DNA from: Chryseobacterium viscerum
GTDB taxonomy: Bacteria; Bacteroidota; Bacteroidia; Flavobacteriales; Weeksellaceae
DNA length: 64,000 nt
NCBI RefSeq assembly: GCF_025949665.1
Contig: NZ_JAPDFT010000001.1
Location: 868,001 to 932,000 of the forward strand
Direction of reading: 5' to 3'
Positions 52,315 to 61,394 of this stretch are shown in pieces. The position numbers were made by a program, and so were the translations under genes. Every line of letters starts with the position of its first letter. Position 1 is the first letter of the stretch. The notes beneath the pieces were generated by a model. The model was not told the origin of the DNA and ran no database searches. It saw nothing but the letters and a program-made list of their open reading frames with translations.

Positions 52315-53582
52315 GATACTGCTGTCTGTTTAACTTGTGAATAAATTGTCCTCAGAACCTCATCACGGATGGCTGTTACTTCAGTATAAGGTAAATAGCC
52401 TTCGCTTCCCATGATTGAAAAATCCATTCTTCCACGGTAGGTAGAAACCACCAGGGTTGTAGTATTTCCCAACGGACCAATGACCGATGGGCTAAAGATC
52501 GTCTCTACTGAAAACTCTTTATACTCATGGGGAATCTGAAGAGGTCCCAGATTAGAAAACATACAGTCGTTAGAAGACTTTCCGTTCTTTAACAGTCTGG
52601 TGAAACTTTTCAGCGCATCATGTCCGGATTCCATTACCATCATAGTGATATACGGATCCAGCTTTGAAGCCTTTTGTTCAACAGATTTCTGCATTGCACG
52701 GAGATTCTCTGTAAAGCTTAGCTTTTCATCATAAGAAATCACAATCATCAGCCCGAAAGCGAAGATATGATCTTCTTTAATCTGTTTGGCAAAACGTCTG
52801 ATATCTACCGGACAGGAAACTTTGTTGAAGGATTTTTTACCTCTTACTTTTTTAAATGAATGTAATAATGCGACACTCAAAAATGTATTGACGGTAACTT
52901 CCTGAGATTTACAATAAGCGATGACCTGCTGACTTGTTTCTTCATCCAGTTTTCCATGGATCAGATAGTCATTCTGTCTTTCAACAGGCTTTTTGTTTAC
53001 GGGAAGCCATTTGATGGCTGTAGCTGCCAGTCTTCCAATAAATCTGGCTTTCAGTTTTTGTCTTCGGCTGTTCAGAATATGGGCAGGAACTACATCCTGA
53101 ATTCCCATTATCGGGTTTTCTATTCCTATATCGGCAGCCGGATTGTCCAGAACGATGAAAAACTCTTTTAAGAAGGCCATTGCAGAGCCACCATCACAAA
53201 GACAATGATGGAATACAAACAGCATGTCGGAGACGTCTTCTCCTTTGATCCAGATAAACCGGATCAGGGGCAGTTTTTCGTAATTAAAGGTGGTGTTCCA
53301 TTCTTTTTTGGATTCTTCCTGCCACTGATCTTCACTTTGTCTGGTGACGATTCTTACAGGAATAGAAATGGTTTTTTCAGGAACATTAAACCAGGGAATA
53401 TTTTTTTCATCATGGCTGATTAATGCTCTCAGCCATGGATGTTTATTTTGAATTTGGGCTAAAGCCTGCTGGATCTCTTTTAATGTAAAAGTCCCTTTCA
53501 GTCTGAACGGAATGACCGCGTTAAAAGGTTCTGTTCCATTTCCCAGTAACATGCGTTCACCAAATAGCAATCTTCTTTTCAT
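52311..53582 (-). CDS. Condensation-type acyltransferase, first of a pair
   Basis: 423 residues, homologous to the next gene: MLFVFHHCLCDGGSAMAFLK carries HxxxDG (HCLCDG, about residues 125-131), and VVSTYRGRMDFSIMGSEGYL has the same end pattern as its partner. The pair shows clear common descent but low identity, which points to different acyl donors or positions of attachment. It is 84 bases after the glycosyltransferase gene. Not an NRPS module: no carrier or adenylation domain is attached. Confidence 0.8.
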   Translation of the reverse strand: MKRRLLFGERMLLGNGTEPFNAVIPFRLKGTFTLKEIQQALAQIQNKHPWLRALISHDEKNIPWFNVPEKTISIPVRIVTRQSEDQWQEESKKEWNTTFNYEKLPLIRFIWIKGEDVSDMLFVFHHCLCDGGSAMAFLKEFFIVLDNPAADIGIENPIMGIQDVVPAHILNSRRQKLKARFIGRLAATAIKWLPVNKKPVERQNDYLIHGKLDEETSQQVIAYCKSQEVTVNTFLSVALLHSFKKVRGKKSFNKVSCPVDIRRFAKQIKEDHIFAFGLMIVISYDEKLSFTENLRAMQKSVEQKASKLDPYITMMVMESGHDALKSFTRLLKNGKSSNDCMFSNLGPLQIPHEYKEFSVETIFSPSVIGPLGNTTTLVVSTYRGRMDFSIMGSEGYLPYTEVTAIRDEVLRTIYSQVKQTAVS

Positions 53583-53666
53583 ATACGGATATCTTCTTTT
53601 TTAAGGTTGTATGAATCACAATGTCTTCATCAACCTTTGTTTCCAGATCATTGCGATTCCATGAGC

Positions 53667-56069
53667 TTATACGGAGGCTAATATTAAATGTTCATGTACA
53701 AAATTTTCTAATAGTTCTACGGCTTTGTCATTTCCTCCGGCAAGCGTAAATGTGTTGCGGACTTCTTGAGCGGCGGTTCTGTATTTTGGATTTTCCAATA
53801 ATTCAAAAACGGTTTCTCGAAGAGCTTCTACACGCAGTCTCTTGTACCGGATGCTGATTCCGCAGCCTGCCTGCTCAATAAGTTTTGCAATGTGGAAGTG
53901 ATCATAAGCAATTGGAGTGATCAGCATTGGTAAGCCATTACGGAAAGTATCATTTACCGTATTGAAACCACCGTGGCAAATCACCATATCCATTTGCTGC
54001 ATTACTGCCGACTGAGGGACAAAGCTATTCACGATAAAATTGTCCGGCCATTCTTCAAAAATTTCCGGTGGAGTAGCAGCAATCACTGTTACCGGCTGAT
54101 CTTTAAATGCAGCGATGATCTTTTCAAAGAAGGCTTTTCTGATATCTACCAGCAGCGTTCCCAATGATACAAATATTTTAGGAGTTGTGGAAGCGTTTAA
54201 TTTATCCCAGTCAAATGGAGCATCGTTCGGACGGCCTTTCACCGGACCTACAAATTTCATATGGGACGGAACGGTTTCAAAACCAGCGAAAGCCTGCGAA
54301 GTAAATACCATATTCAGTTTGTGAGAATGGATGTAAATTCCTTCCTCATGAATACCTACTTCCTTTTGAAGGTCTTTAATCAGGTTTTGCTGCCATTCCC
54401 AGATTTTTGGAGCACTTTTTTCCGTGTCTCCCATCACATCCGGCGGAACCGGAGTTGTCGTTACACAAGGAATATTATTTTTGTGAGCGAAAAGAGCCCC
54501 TCCGAAAGTGATACAGTCGTTCACGATCACATCAGGCATCCAGCTTTCTGTAAGTCTGGTTAATCCCGGCATCATCATTTTAGCGAAAGGAACATACGTT
54601 TCTTCCAGGGCAAGCTTCATCACTTCAGGTCCGGAGCATGCAGGTCCGTCATCCTGTCTTTTTAAAATACGGGCAATATCCTCCTGATATGGGATAAGAT
54701 CTTCTTCAGGATAGAAATAAGAACCTCCTTCAGGAATATGTTTGCTGTCTAAAGGCGTAATTCCGAACCATTTTACTTCGTGTCCGCGGGCAATCAGACT
54801 TGCTCCCACACTTAGAGTCGGGCTTACATGTCCGAAAAACGGAGGAACTACGAATAAAAACTTAGACGGTTGTTCAGATTTTGAAGCCTTTGATATAGCC
54901 TGTTCCAGTAGATTAGCTGCTGTAGGTGCACCTCCTGCTTCCACAAAAGACTGTCCTACTTTCTGAGCGGCTTCACGGTAGCTTGGATTATTTAAAATCT
55001 GTTGTACAGCTTCTCTCAGGTGATTGGCTTTAAATCGGTTAAAATTAAGACGCTCACCCGCTTCTGTACGCACAACACGCCCTGCAACATGCGACTGGTC
55101 ATACGCAATCGGAATTACCACCAAAGGAATACCATTGGATAATGTTTCAGATACGGTATTATGACCGCCGTGGCAAACCACACCATCCAGTTGAGGTAAC
55201 AGATCCAGCTGAGGAACCTGCTGATACACCATAAAGTTATCCGGCCACTGCTCGAAAAGCTGTGGGTCAGAAACGACTACTACAGTTAAATCTTCATCTT
55301 TAAAGGCATCAACGACCTTTTGGAAAAATGCTTTTTTATGATCGTGATCGAAGGTTGTTCCGATACTTACTAAAATCTTTTTATTGCCATTGCTTTTTAA
55401 TTTTTCCCAGTCGAATTCACATGAAATACGTCTTTCGGTAAGAACCGGACCTGTGAATTGGTATTGAGAAGGCAGATCTTCCATTTCACCAAAGAAATAA
55501 TTAGATGTTAAAACAAGGGTCAACAAATCTGAAGTTGCAAGAGAACGTTCTTCCTGGAAACCAAGCTCTTTCTGCAAGTCGATGATTTGATTGACTTCCC
55601 ATTCGTGTACTTTCGGAAGCTCATTCATAATTTTAATGGCTGCCGGAGCGGTAACAGAAGTGGCACAAGGAATTCCAAGTATTTTGGCGGCAACCGGGGC
55701 TGCAAATAACTGATGATCCCCGATAATCAAATCGGGCTGATATGTTTTTAATAAAGAAACAATTCCGTTATAGCAATGTCTGTTCAGCGGGATAAGAACC
55801 TCTTCATACAGGAACTTAACGCTGTCTATACCATACACTACTTTTTTTGAAATAATATCGAGATATTGTTCACTTTCTTTTTTTTCTTCGTCGGTCTGAT
55901 CGTATTGGATCAGTAATAATTTTCCTCCCTCGGGAAGTTTAGCCTCTAAAGTCGGGTCAAGGCTGATCCAGGCTACTTCATGTCCTCTTTCCAGCAGGGT
56001 AGCACCAATGCTTAAGGTAGGGTTGACATGTCCTGTCAATGGTGGAACTATAAATGCAAATTTAGCCAT
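53667..56069 (-). CDS. Tandem glycosyltransferase fusion (two GT1-type domains)
   Basis: 800 residues, made of two complete GT-B units of about 395 residues each. Unit 1 starts MAKFAFIVPPLTGHVNPTLS and carries the nucleotide-sugar site VVCHGGHNTVSETLSNGIPL with PIAYDQSHVAGRV. Unit 2 starts SKFLFVVPPFFGHVSPTLSV (about residue 397) and carries VICHGGFNTVNDTFRNGLPM with PIAYDHFHIAKLI. Both have the catalytic His of the N-terminal GHVNP/GHVSP motif. The normal enzyme is one unit, so the gene arose by duplication and fusion. Two sugars may be added one after another. It overlaps the hydrolase gene upstream by 8 bases. Confidence 0.88.
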   Translation of the reverse strand: MAKFAFIVPPLTGHVNPTLSIGATLLERGHEVAWISLDPTLEAKLPEGGKLLLIQYDQTDEEKKESEQYLDIISKKVVYGIDSVKFLYEEVLIPLNRHCYNGIVSLLKTYQPDLIIGDHQLFAAPVAAKILGIPCATSVTAPAAIKIMNELPKVHEWEVNQIIDLQKELGFQEERSLATSDLLTLVLTSNYFFGEMEDLPSQYQFTGPVLTERRISCEFDWEKLKSNGNKKILVSIGTTFDHDHKKAFFQKVVDAFKDEDLTVVVVSDPQLFEQWPDNFMVYQQVPQLDLLPQLDGVVCHGGHNTVSETLSNGIPLVVIPIAYDQSHVAGRVVRTEAGERLNFNRFKANHLREAVQQILNNPSYREAAQKVGQSFVEAGGAPTAANLLEQAISKASKSEQPSKFLFVVPPFFGHVSPTLSVGASLIARGHEVKWFGITPLDSKHIPEGGSYFYPEEDLIPYQEDIARILKRQDDGPACSGPEVMKLALEETYVPFAKMMMPGLTRLTESWMPDVIVNDCITFGGALFAHKNNIPCVTTTPVPPDVMGDTEKSAPKIWEWQQNLIKDLQKEVGIHEEGIYIHSHKLNMVFTSQAFAGFETVPSHMKFVGPVKGRPNDAPFDWDKLNASTTPKIFVSLGTLLVDIRKAFFEKIIAAFKDQPVTVIAATPPEIFEEWPDNFIVNSFVPQSAVMQQMDMVICHGGFNTVNDTFRNGLPMLITPIAYDHFHIAKLIEQAGCGISIRYKRLRVEALRETVFELLENPKYRTAAQEVRNTFTLAGGNDKAVELLENFVHEHLILASV

Positions 56070-56844
56070 GGTTTTGTGTTAAAATTTTAGATAAAAATTG
56101 AGCAATCGTTTCAGCAATGCGCTGAGGTTCCTGAATAGGAATATTGTGATCACCCGGAATTAATTCAAGTTCAGACTGGCTGATTTGAGATTGCAGCCAC
56201 TCACCAGTAGGTCTGCAGTTGGAATCAGCGCCATAAAGCAATAGAGTAGAAGCCGTCAGTTTATTAAAATCAGTCTCACCCAGGAAATGTTTTTCCCTGA
56301 TCATATCTGCTTTGATGCTGGTCTGGTTAAACAGAAATTCATACATACGATGGTTCTTTTCCATTTGTCTTTTGCCCATCTGCACTTTGGTGGTATCTGT
56401 AAAATTGGCTACATAATGCTCAAGAAACTCTTTGCTATATTCATCAATGATGTTACGGGCTTTTTCGTCCTGAGGATCCGGAGCTTCCATCACCACGAGC
56501 TGATTCACGCGGTCAGGATATTCTAATGCTGTTTTCAACGCAATAAGACCTCCGAAGCTATAGCCTACAAGGTGTACTTTTTCCAGTTGAAGGTGATCTA
56601 TTAAACCTATTAAATCGGATGACATGTTGTCAAGATCGTACCCATCCAGAAAGCGTTCACTCATACCGTGGCTTTTCAGATCGTACATCACCACATGGAA
56701 ATGCTTTGCCAACACAGGGGCAATATTAAAATAATAAATGGACAGGTTACTGAACATACCGTGGATGAGTACCACGGTTTGTTCGGCTCCTTTGTTGAGT
56801 TCCTGTATATGAACTTGTCTGTTATTGACAGTGATTATTGGCAT
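56062..56844 (-). CDS. Alpha/beta hydrolase of the polyketide cluster
   Basis: 260 residues. Oxyanion segment TVVLIHGMFSNLSIYY (HGMF near residue 28), nucleophile elbow LVGYSFGGLIALKTAL (Ser near 95), acidic residue near TLLLYGADSNCRPTG and the His in IPGDHNIPIQ. It has no signal peptide. Its last bases overlap the start of the glycosyltransferase fusion by 8, and its first bases overlap the ACP gene by 10. It may be the thioesterase-like release enzyme of the synthase, as no thioesterase domain is seen in the large proteins; inference. Confidence 0.85.
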   Translation of the reverse strand: MPIITVNNRQVHIQELNKGAEQTVVLIHGMFSNLSIYYFNIAPVLAKHFHVVMYDLKSHGMSERFLDGYDLDNMSSDLIGLIDHLQLEKVHLVGYSFGGLIALKTALEYPDRVNQLVVMEAPDPQDEKARNIIDEYSKEFLEHYVANFTDTTKVQMGKRQMEKNHRMYEFLFNQTSIKADMIREKHFLGETDFNKLTASTLLLYGADSNCRPTGEWLQSQISQSELELIPGDHNIPIQEPQRIAETIAQFLSKILTQNHG

Positions 56845-57134
56845 TCGTAGATATAATTGATGATCATACTAAGGTCAAGATTGATCAGCTGGTCAAGATC
56901 CATAGAAGATAACCAACCTGTAAAGTCGATCTGATCTCCAAAATGCGCTTTGATCTTTTCAGAGAAAGAGACAATCTCGATGCTGTCCATTTCAAGATCT
57001 TTGGTGAATGAACTTTCAGGAGTAATATCCATCTCTTCTACAAATTCAGCACCTATCACTTCAGTAATAAAACCTTTTAATAAAGTAAAAAGTTCTTCGT
57101 GGTTCATTTTTAATGTTGCGTTTACAGTGTCCAT
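56835..57134 (-). CDS. Discrete acyl carrier protein
   Basis: 99 residues with the phosphopantetheine attachment site KDLEMDSIEIVSFSEK (Ser of DSIE near residue 51), a helical bundle and acidic charge as usual for ACPs. The start MDTVNATLKMNHEELFTLLK is longer than in fatty-acid ACPs. Its start overlaps the end of the PKS gene by 13 bases. It probably carries the chain or a separate starter/acyl group for the acyltransferases. Confidence 0.88.
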   Translation of the reverse strand: MDTVNATLKMNHEELFTLLKGFITEVIGAEFVEEMDITPESSFTKDLEMDSIEIVSFSEKIKAHFGDQIDFTGWLSSMDLDQLINLDLSMIINYIYECQ

Positions 57135-60100
57135 CCGATAATATAATTTTTATGTTTAATAGTTTTGATTTCAATATTGTTGATCCACAGGTGATCATCT
57201 TTTATAAATTCGACTTCAAAGGCTTTAGGATTTCCTTTCAGTCCTGTTCCCAGGAACTTTCCGTAAGCTTCCTTGGCTACCCAGAATCGGGTGGTCCATT
57301 CTGCCTGATCTCTGTCTTTTAATAAGGTTAATTCTTTGTCGGTAAATACCATGTCGTAGAATCCTGAACTGCGTTCTTCCATTAGTTCCATATCGATTCC
57401 TACAGATTTTCCATATCTCGCGATTCCTACGGCTTCTTTTCCTTTGTGAGCCAGAGAAATATGGATGTCTTCTGTAAAATCACTGATGAGGTAAGGTTTC
57501 CCCACTTCATCGGAACGGATTTCAAAAGTGATCGGGAAGCAGGCATGATTTTTTTCCTGACGGAGAAGATTTCTTACGGCATCTTTCACGGCCACACGGC
57601 TTACCATCCAGTTTTTCTTTTTGTTGGGTAATAACTGCTGGTGATGCTGTTTTTCCGTTTGGTTGAAATATCTTTTCAGGATAAAATCCCATGAAGCAAC
57701 TCTGGTGTAGGCTTGGTGGAAGAAGAAAACTTCAGGAGCAATCTCTTCCGAAAGTCTATTGTGCAGCGGTGACATGGAAACATTCCATAAAGCGGCATCA
57801 ATTTCCAGTCTTCTGTTCTGCCAGCCGGTAATGGCGCACCATACTTTTCCGTCTCTTTTCAGGATGATATCGGCGATGGCAAATTCATCATTAAGTTCGG
57901 TCAGCATACAGGTGCATTCAAAAATACCTTTCTGGTCATGCATATCTCCGAAGAATTCAATATCTCTGATTTTCACAGGAAATGCAATACGGTCTTTCAC
58001 CAAAGTAAGCTGAAGCCAAAGCCCGAATAACTGTCCTGCATTATCAAGCAAAGAACCTTTGCCGCCGTTTCCTTTTATTTTTCCGATGATTCCTTTATCT
58101 CCAACGGCTGAAACTTCAGTGATTCCCTGATATTTGTCTCCATGGAACATGTGCATGTCATAGATTTCTTCAGGCGTTCTTTCAATAGGCAAAAGATTAC
58201 CAATGGAAAGATTGAAATCATGGGTGGGAACATGACCCGATTTTAAGACTACTTCTGCGTTGGCAAAGTTTTCAATATCGAGATAAGCGTGATTCGGTGT
58301 GCGCCATTCTCCTTTTACGGTTTTTTCAAAAGGTTTGGCTACGTTCATCCATTGGAATACACTTACGTTCATGATTTTATGAACCTGTGTTCCCGGAATT
58401 TCCGCTTCTGCAATTTCTGCAAGCTGTTCAAAGATCATCGTCATCGGAATAACCGGTTCCATATCTGCCACATGAGCCCATCCTTTAGGCTGTCTCAATA
58501 AGCTGTGATCGATCAGGTAAGGATGACTTTCTAAGGTTACGTACAAATCTTTTGAGAAGGTTGTGCTTCTTGGTGCTTTTTGAGCTGCAGGAGCTACAGG
58601 TACAGGTCTTTGAATCGTGATTTCCGGACGGTTCTGGAATAAAGTCAGTACTTCTTCCTGCATACGGATCATATCTGCAACGTTATCCTGGAATGCCTGT
58701 ACCAGCGGGTGGCCGCTTTTTGCAGCAATAGCTGAAGCTGTTGCTGTATATTGTTTTGGCGTGTCAAAAGACTGAGCCAACGCTTTTACTTCTTTAAAAT
58801 CACGGATAATAGGTGACCCTAATTCCAGCTTAATGCCTTTTCCTGAAGGTTTTTTCGAGTGATTCTGAATCTCTAAAAAGTCAAGAGCGATTGTTTTTCC
58901 TTCTACAAATAATGAAGCAACTACACGTTGTAACTGCGCCAATGCAGAACGGGTAGGAACGCTGGAAGCAATGGTACTGAAGGATTTCCCCTTCAAAGTA
59001 TCATCAATGAATCCGATAAGACCTCCTGTACCCACCTGAATGAACACTCTTGCACCTTCTTCGTATAATTTATCTGTCAGTTCACGGAAGCGGACAGGTT
59101 CTACCAAATGCTCGGCACTCAGTTTTCTGATCGCTGCCTGATCTGCAGGATAAGGTTCTAATGTTGTGGCAGACCACAATGGAATTTTTGTCTGCTGAAA
59201 CTGTGCTTTTTCCATTCCGGCAAGGATCACATCTAGTTTATCAGCGATAAAAGGAGAGTGGAATCCGGACTGGAACGGTAATACCTGATGGAAGATCTGT
59301 TTTGCTTTTAACAAAGGAACTAACTCATCCAATGCTGCATTGCTTCCGCAAAGAATCACCTGATTAGGGCAGTTGTCATTGGAAACATAAAGGTTTGGAA
59401 TTTCAGTAATAAAAGGTTTTATGACCTCAATTCCGGCTCCTATGGCGATGAACTTGGAATCTTTTAATTCAAAAGTTTCAGGATTCAGCACATCAATTAA
59501 AGCTTTTACTGAGTTGGCTTCTGCCAGCTCAGATGAATATCCTGCCAGCCATTCTCCTAAACTGTGTCCGGCATTCATATCTGGGATAATTCCCAGTTTT
59601 TTCAGTGAATTATCGAGGATACTGCAGTTGTTGAAAATATTTAAGGCATCGGTTAAAAGGCCTTCACCTTCCGTTTCGATAGGGGCTGTCAGTCCAAAAT
59701 AACGGCTTACCGTTTCTACTTCACCTTTTGCCAGGCCATCTAAGCCGGGAAATACAAAGGCTACTTTACCGCCATCTTTTAATAATGGAGTAGAAGTATA
59801 CCAGATATCCTGTTTGTTTTTCCAGATGATATTTTTGGAAACAATTTTAATGGCTTTTTCCAGTCTGGCAGGTGTCGGATCGAATATCGCAATCCTGAAA
59901 TCTCCTTCACCAATGGTCGTTTCATTATTTTGTAATGCAGAAAGCAGTTCTTCATGGGTAGGTCTTGCCAATATCAACACATGATCTTTTTTCGGCATAT
60001 CATAGCCTTCCAGAACAACGTGAGCATTGATTCCTCCGAATCCGAAAGCATTCACTGCAGCTACTTTTGGCAGTCCTGTTTTTGACCAGTTTTTGGCTTC

Positions 60101-61375
60101 CTGCACAGGTTCAAACCTTGTATTCTTCATATCCGAAGTCGGATTTTCACAATATAAGGTTGGTGGCAGAGTATCGTGATGCAATGCTAAACAGGTTTTA
60201 ATTAATCCTGCAATTCCTGCAGCTGGCATAGCATGTCCGATATTGGACTTTACCGATCCGATACCTGCTGCCGGCGCAGTTTCTTCTTTTCCGAAGAACT
60301 GAGCTAAGGTCTGAAGTTCTGTTTTATCTCCAAGGGGAGTTCCTGTGCCGTGCGCCTCAAGATATCCCACTTTATTTTTGTCTAAATCAGCATTGATCCA
60401 TGCCTGTTCTAATGCTTTTAACTGACCTTTTACGGATGGGCTCATCACGCTGGTTCCATTACCATCGCTGCTTACCCCCACGCCTTTGATCACCGCATAG
60501 ATTTTATCCTGATCACGAACGGCATCTTCTAATCTTTTTAAGACTACAAAACCGCAGCCTTCCCCAATCAATAGACCGTCAGCATCCATACTGAACGGTT
60601 TGATCTGCTGTTGGTGAGACATGGCACCCAACTGGGCAAAAATACTCCAGAAAGCGGCATTCTGTCCAGTGTGTACACCTCCTGCGATCATAATATCGGA
60701 ACGACCTCTCTGAAGTTCCTGTACAGCATGATCTACAGCAATTAAAGCAGAGGCACAAGCGGCATCTACAGTAAATGCAGCGCCTCCTAAATTGAAGCGG
60801 TTGGCAACAAGAGAGGCAACAAGATTGGGAATTAATCCCATGGCAGTATCTGCTGCAAAACGTCCTTTACGCTGTTGAAAAGCATGTTTTACTTTTTCAA
60901 TGTCTGCAGAAGAAACCTGAGGCAGCAATTCCTGTAATAATGAAGAAATTTGTTCTCCGGTTCTTACAATTTCGATAGCACGGGTAGCTCCAGGACCTGT
61001 GTAATTTCCTTTACCAATGATGATTCCCGTTTTTTCAAGGGAAATATTCTTCTGAAATACACCTGCATCTTCAAGCGCTTTCTGTACCAGATCAAGGGTA
61101 AGCAAATGGTCAGGTTCCGTTCCTTCAACAGCCAATGGCAGGATACCAAATGCGGTAGGATCGAATGTATAATCAGGGATAAATCCTCCACGCTGACAGT
61201 AAAAACGGTCAACGGGACTTGTCGCATCACTGAAATGAACCGGATCTATCCGATCAGCCGGAGCCAGCTCGGTAGAATCAACTTTATTGACAATATTCTG
61301 CCAAAAAGTGCTGGCATCCTGTGCCCCGGGAAAGACACAGGATAGACCAATTACAGCAACATCTGTTTTTTTCAT
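57122..61375 (-). CDS. Multidomain polyketide synthase with fused phosphopantetheinyl transferase
   Basis: 1417 residues. KS (about 1-455): active Cys near 207 in VDAACASALIAVDHAV, His near 342 in EAHGTGTPLGD and NIGHAMPAAG near 378. AT (about 530-840): GHSLGEWLAG (Ser near 605) and SGFHSPF (His near 706). A hotdog/DH-like domain (about 960-1240) begins LESHPYLIDHSLLRQPKGW, as in PfaC or Hgl-type proteins. The C-terminal PPTase (about 1300-1417) has VGIDMELMEE and WVAKEAYGKFLGTGL. The KS and DH types fit PUFA/heterocyst-glycolipid (hglE)-like synthases. A PPTase at the end of the synthase itself is uncommon; it can load the ACPs of this cluster. There is no ACP domain in this chain. Confidence 0.9.
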   Translation of the reverse strand: MKKTDVAVIGLSCVFPGAQDASTFWQNIVNKVDSTELAPADRIDPVHFSDATSPVDRFYCQRGGFIPDYTFDPTAFGILPLAVEGTEPDHLLTLDLVQKALEDAGVFQKNISLEKTGIIIGKGNYTGPGATRAIEIVRTGEQISSLLQELLPQVSSADIEKVKHAFQQRKGRFAADTAMGLIPNLVASLVANRFNLGGAAFTVDAACASALIAVDHAVQELQRGRSDIMIAGGVHTGQNAAFWSIFAQLGAMSHQQQIKPFSMDADGLLIGEGCGFVVLKRLEDAVRDQDKIYAVIKGVGVSSDGNGTSVMSPSVKGQLKALEQAWINADLDKNKVGYLEAHGTGTPLGDKTELQTLAQFFGKEETAPAAGIGSVKSNIGHAMPAAGIAGLIKTCLALHHDTLPPTLYCENPTSDMKNTRFEPVQEAKNWSKTGLPKVAAVNAFGFGGINAHVVLEGYDMPKKDHVLILARPTHEELLSALQNNETTIGEGDFRIAIFDPTPARLEKAIKIVSKNIIWKNKQDIWYTSTPLLKDGGKVAFVFPGLDGLAKGEVETVSRYFGLTAPIETEGEGLLTDALNIFNNCSILDNSLKKLGIIPDMNAGHSLGEWLAGYSSELAEANSVKALIDVLNPETFELKDSKFIAIGAGIEVIKPFITEIPNLYVSNDNCPNQVILCGSNAALDELVPLLKAKQIFHQVLPFQSGFHSPFIADKLDVILAGMEKAQFQQTKIPLWSATTLEPYPADQAAIRKLSAEHLVEPVRFRELTDKLYEEGARVFIQVGTGGLIGFIDDTLKGKSFSTIASSVPTRSALAQLQRVVASLFVEGKTIALDFLEIQNHSKKPSGKGIKLELGSPIIRDFKEVKALAQSFDTPKQYTATASAIAAKSGHPLVQAFQDNVADMIRMQEEVLTLFQNRPEITIQRPVPVAPAAQKAPRSTTFSKDLYVTLESHPYLIDHSLLRQPKGWAHVADMEPVIPMTMIFEQLAEIAEAEIPGTQVHKIMNVSVFQWMNVAKPFEKTVKGEWRTPNHAYLDIENFANAEVVLKSGHVPTHDFNLSIGNLLPIERTPEEIYDMHMFHGDKYQGITEVSAVGDKGIIGKIKGNGGKGSLLDNAGQLFGLWLQLTLVKDRIAFPVKIRDIEFFGDMHDQKGIFECTCMLTELNDEFAIADIILKRDGKVWCAITGWQNRRLEIDAALWNVSMSPLHNRLSEEIAPEVFFFHQAYTRVASWDFILKRYFNQTEKQHHQQLLPNKKKNWMVSRVAVKDAVRNLLRQEKNHACFPITFEIRSDEVGKPYLISDFTEDIHISLAHKGKEAVGIARYGKSVGIDMELMEERSSGFYDMVFTDKELTLLKDRDQAEWTTRFWVAKEAYGKFLGTGLKGNPKAFEVEFIKDDHLWINNIEIKTIKHKNYIIGWTL

Positions 61376-61394
61376 ACTTCGTTTATACAGATTT

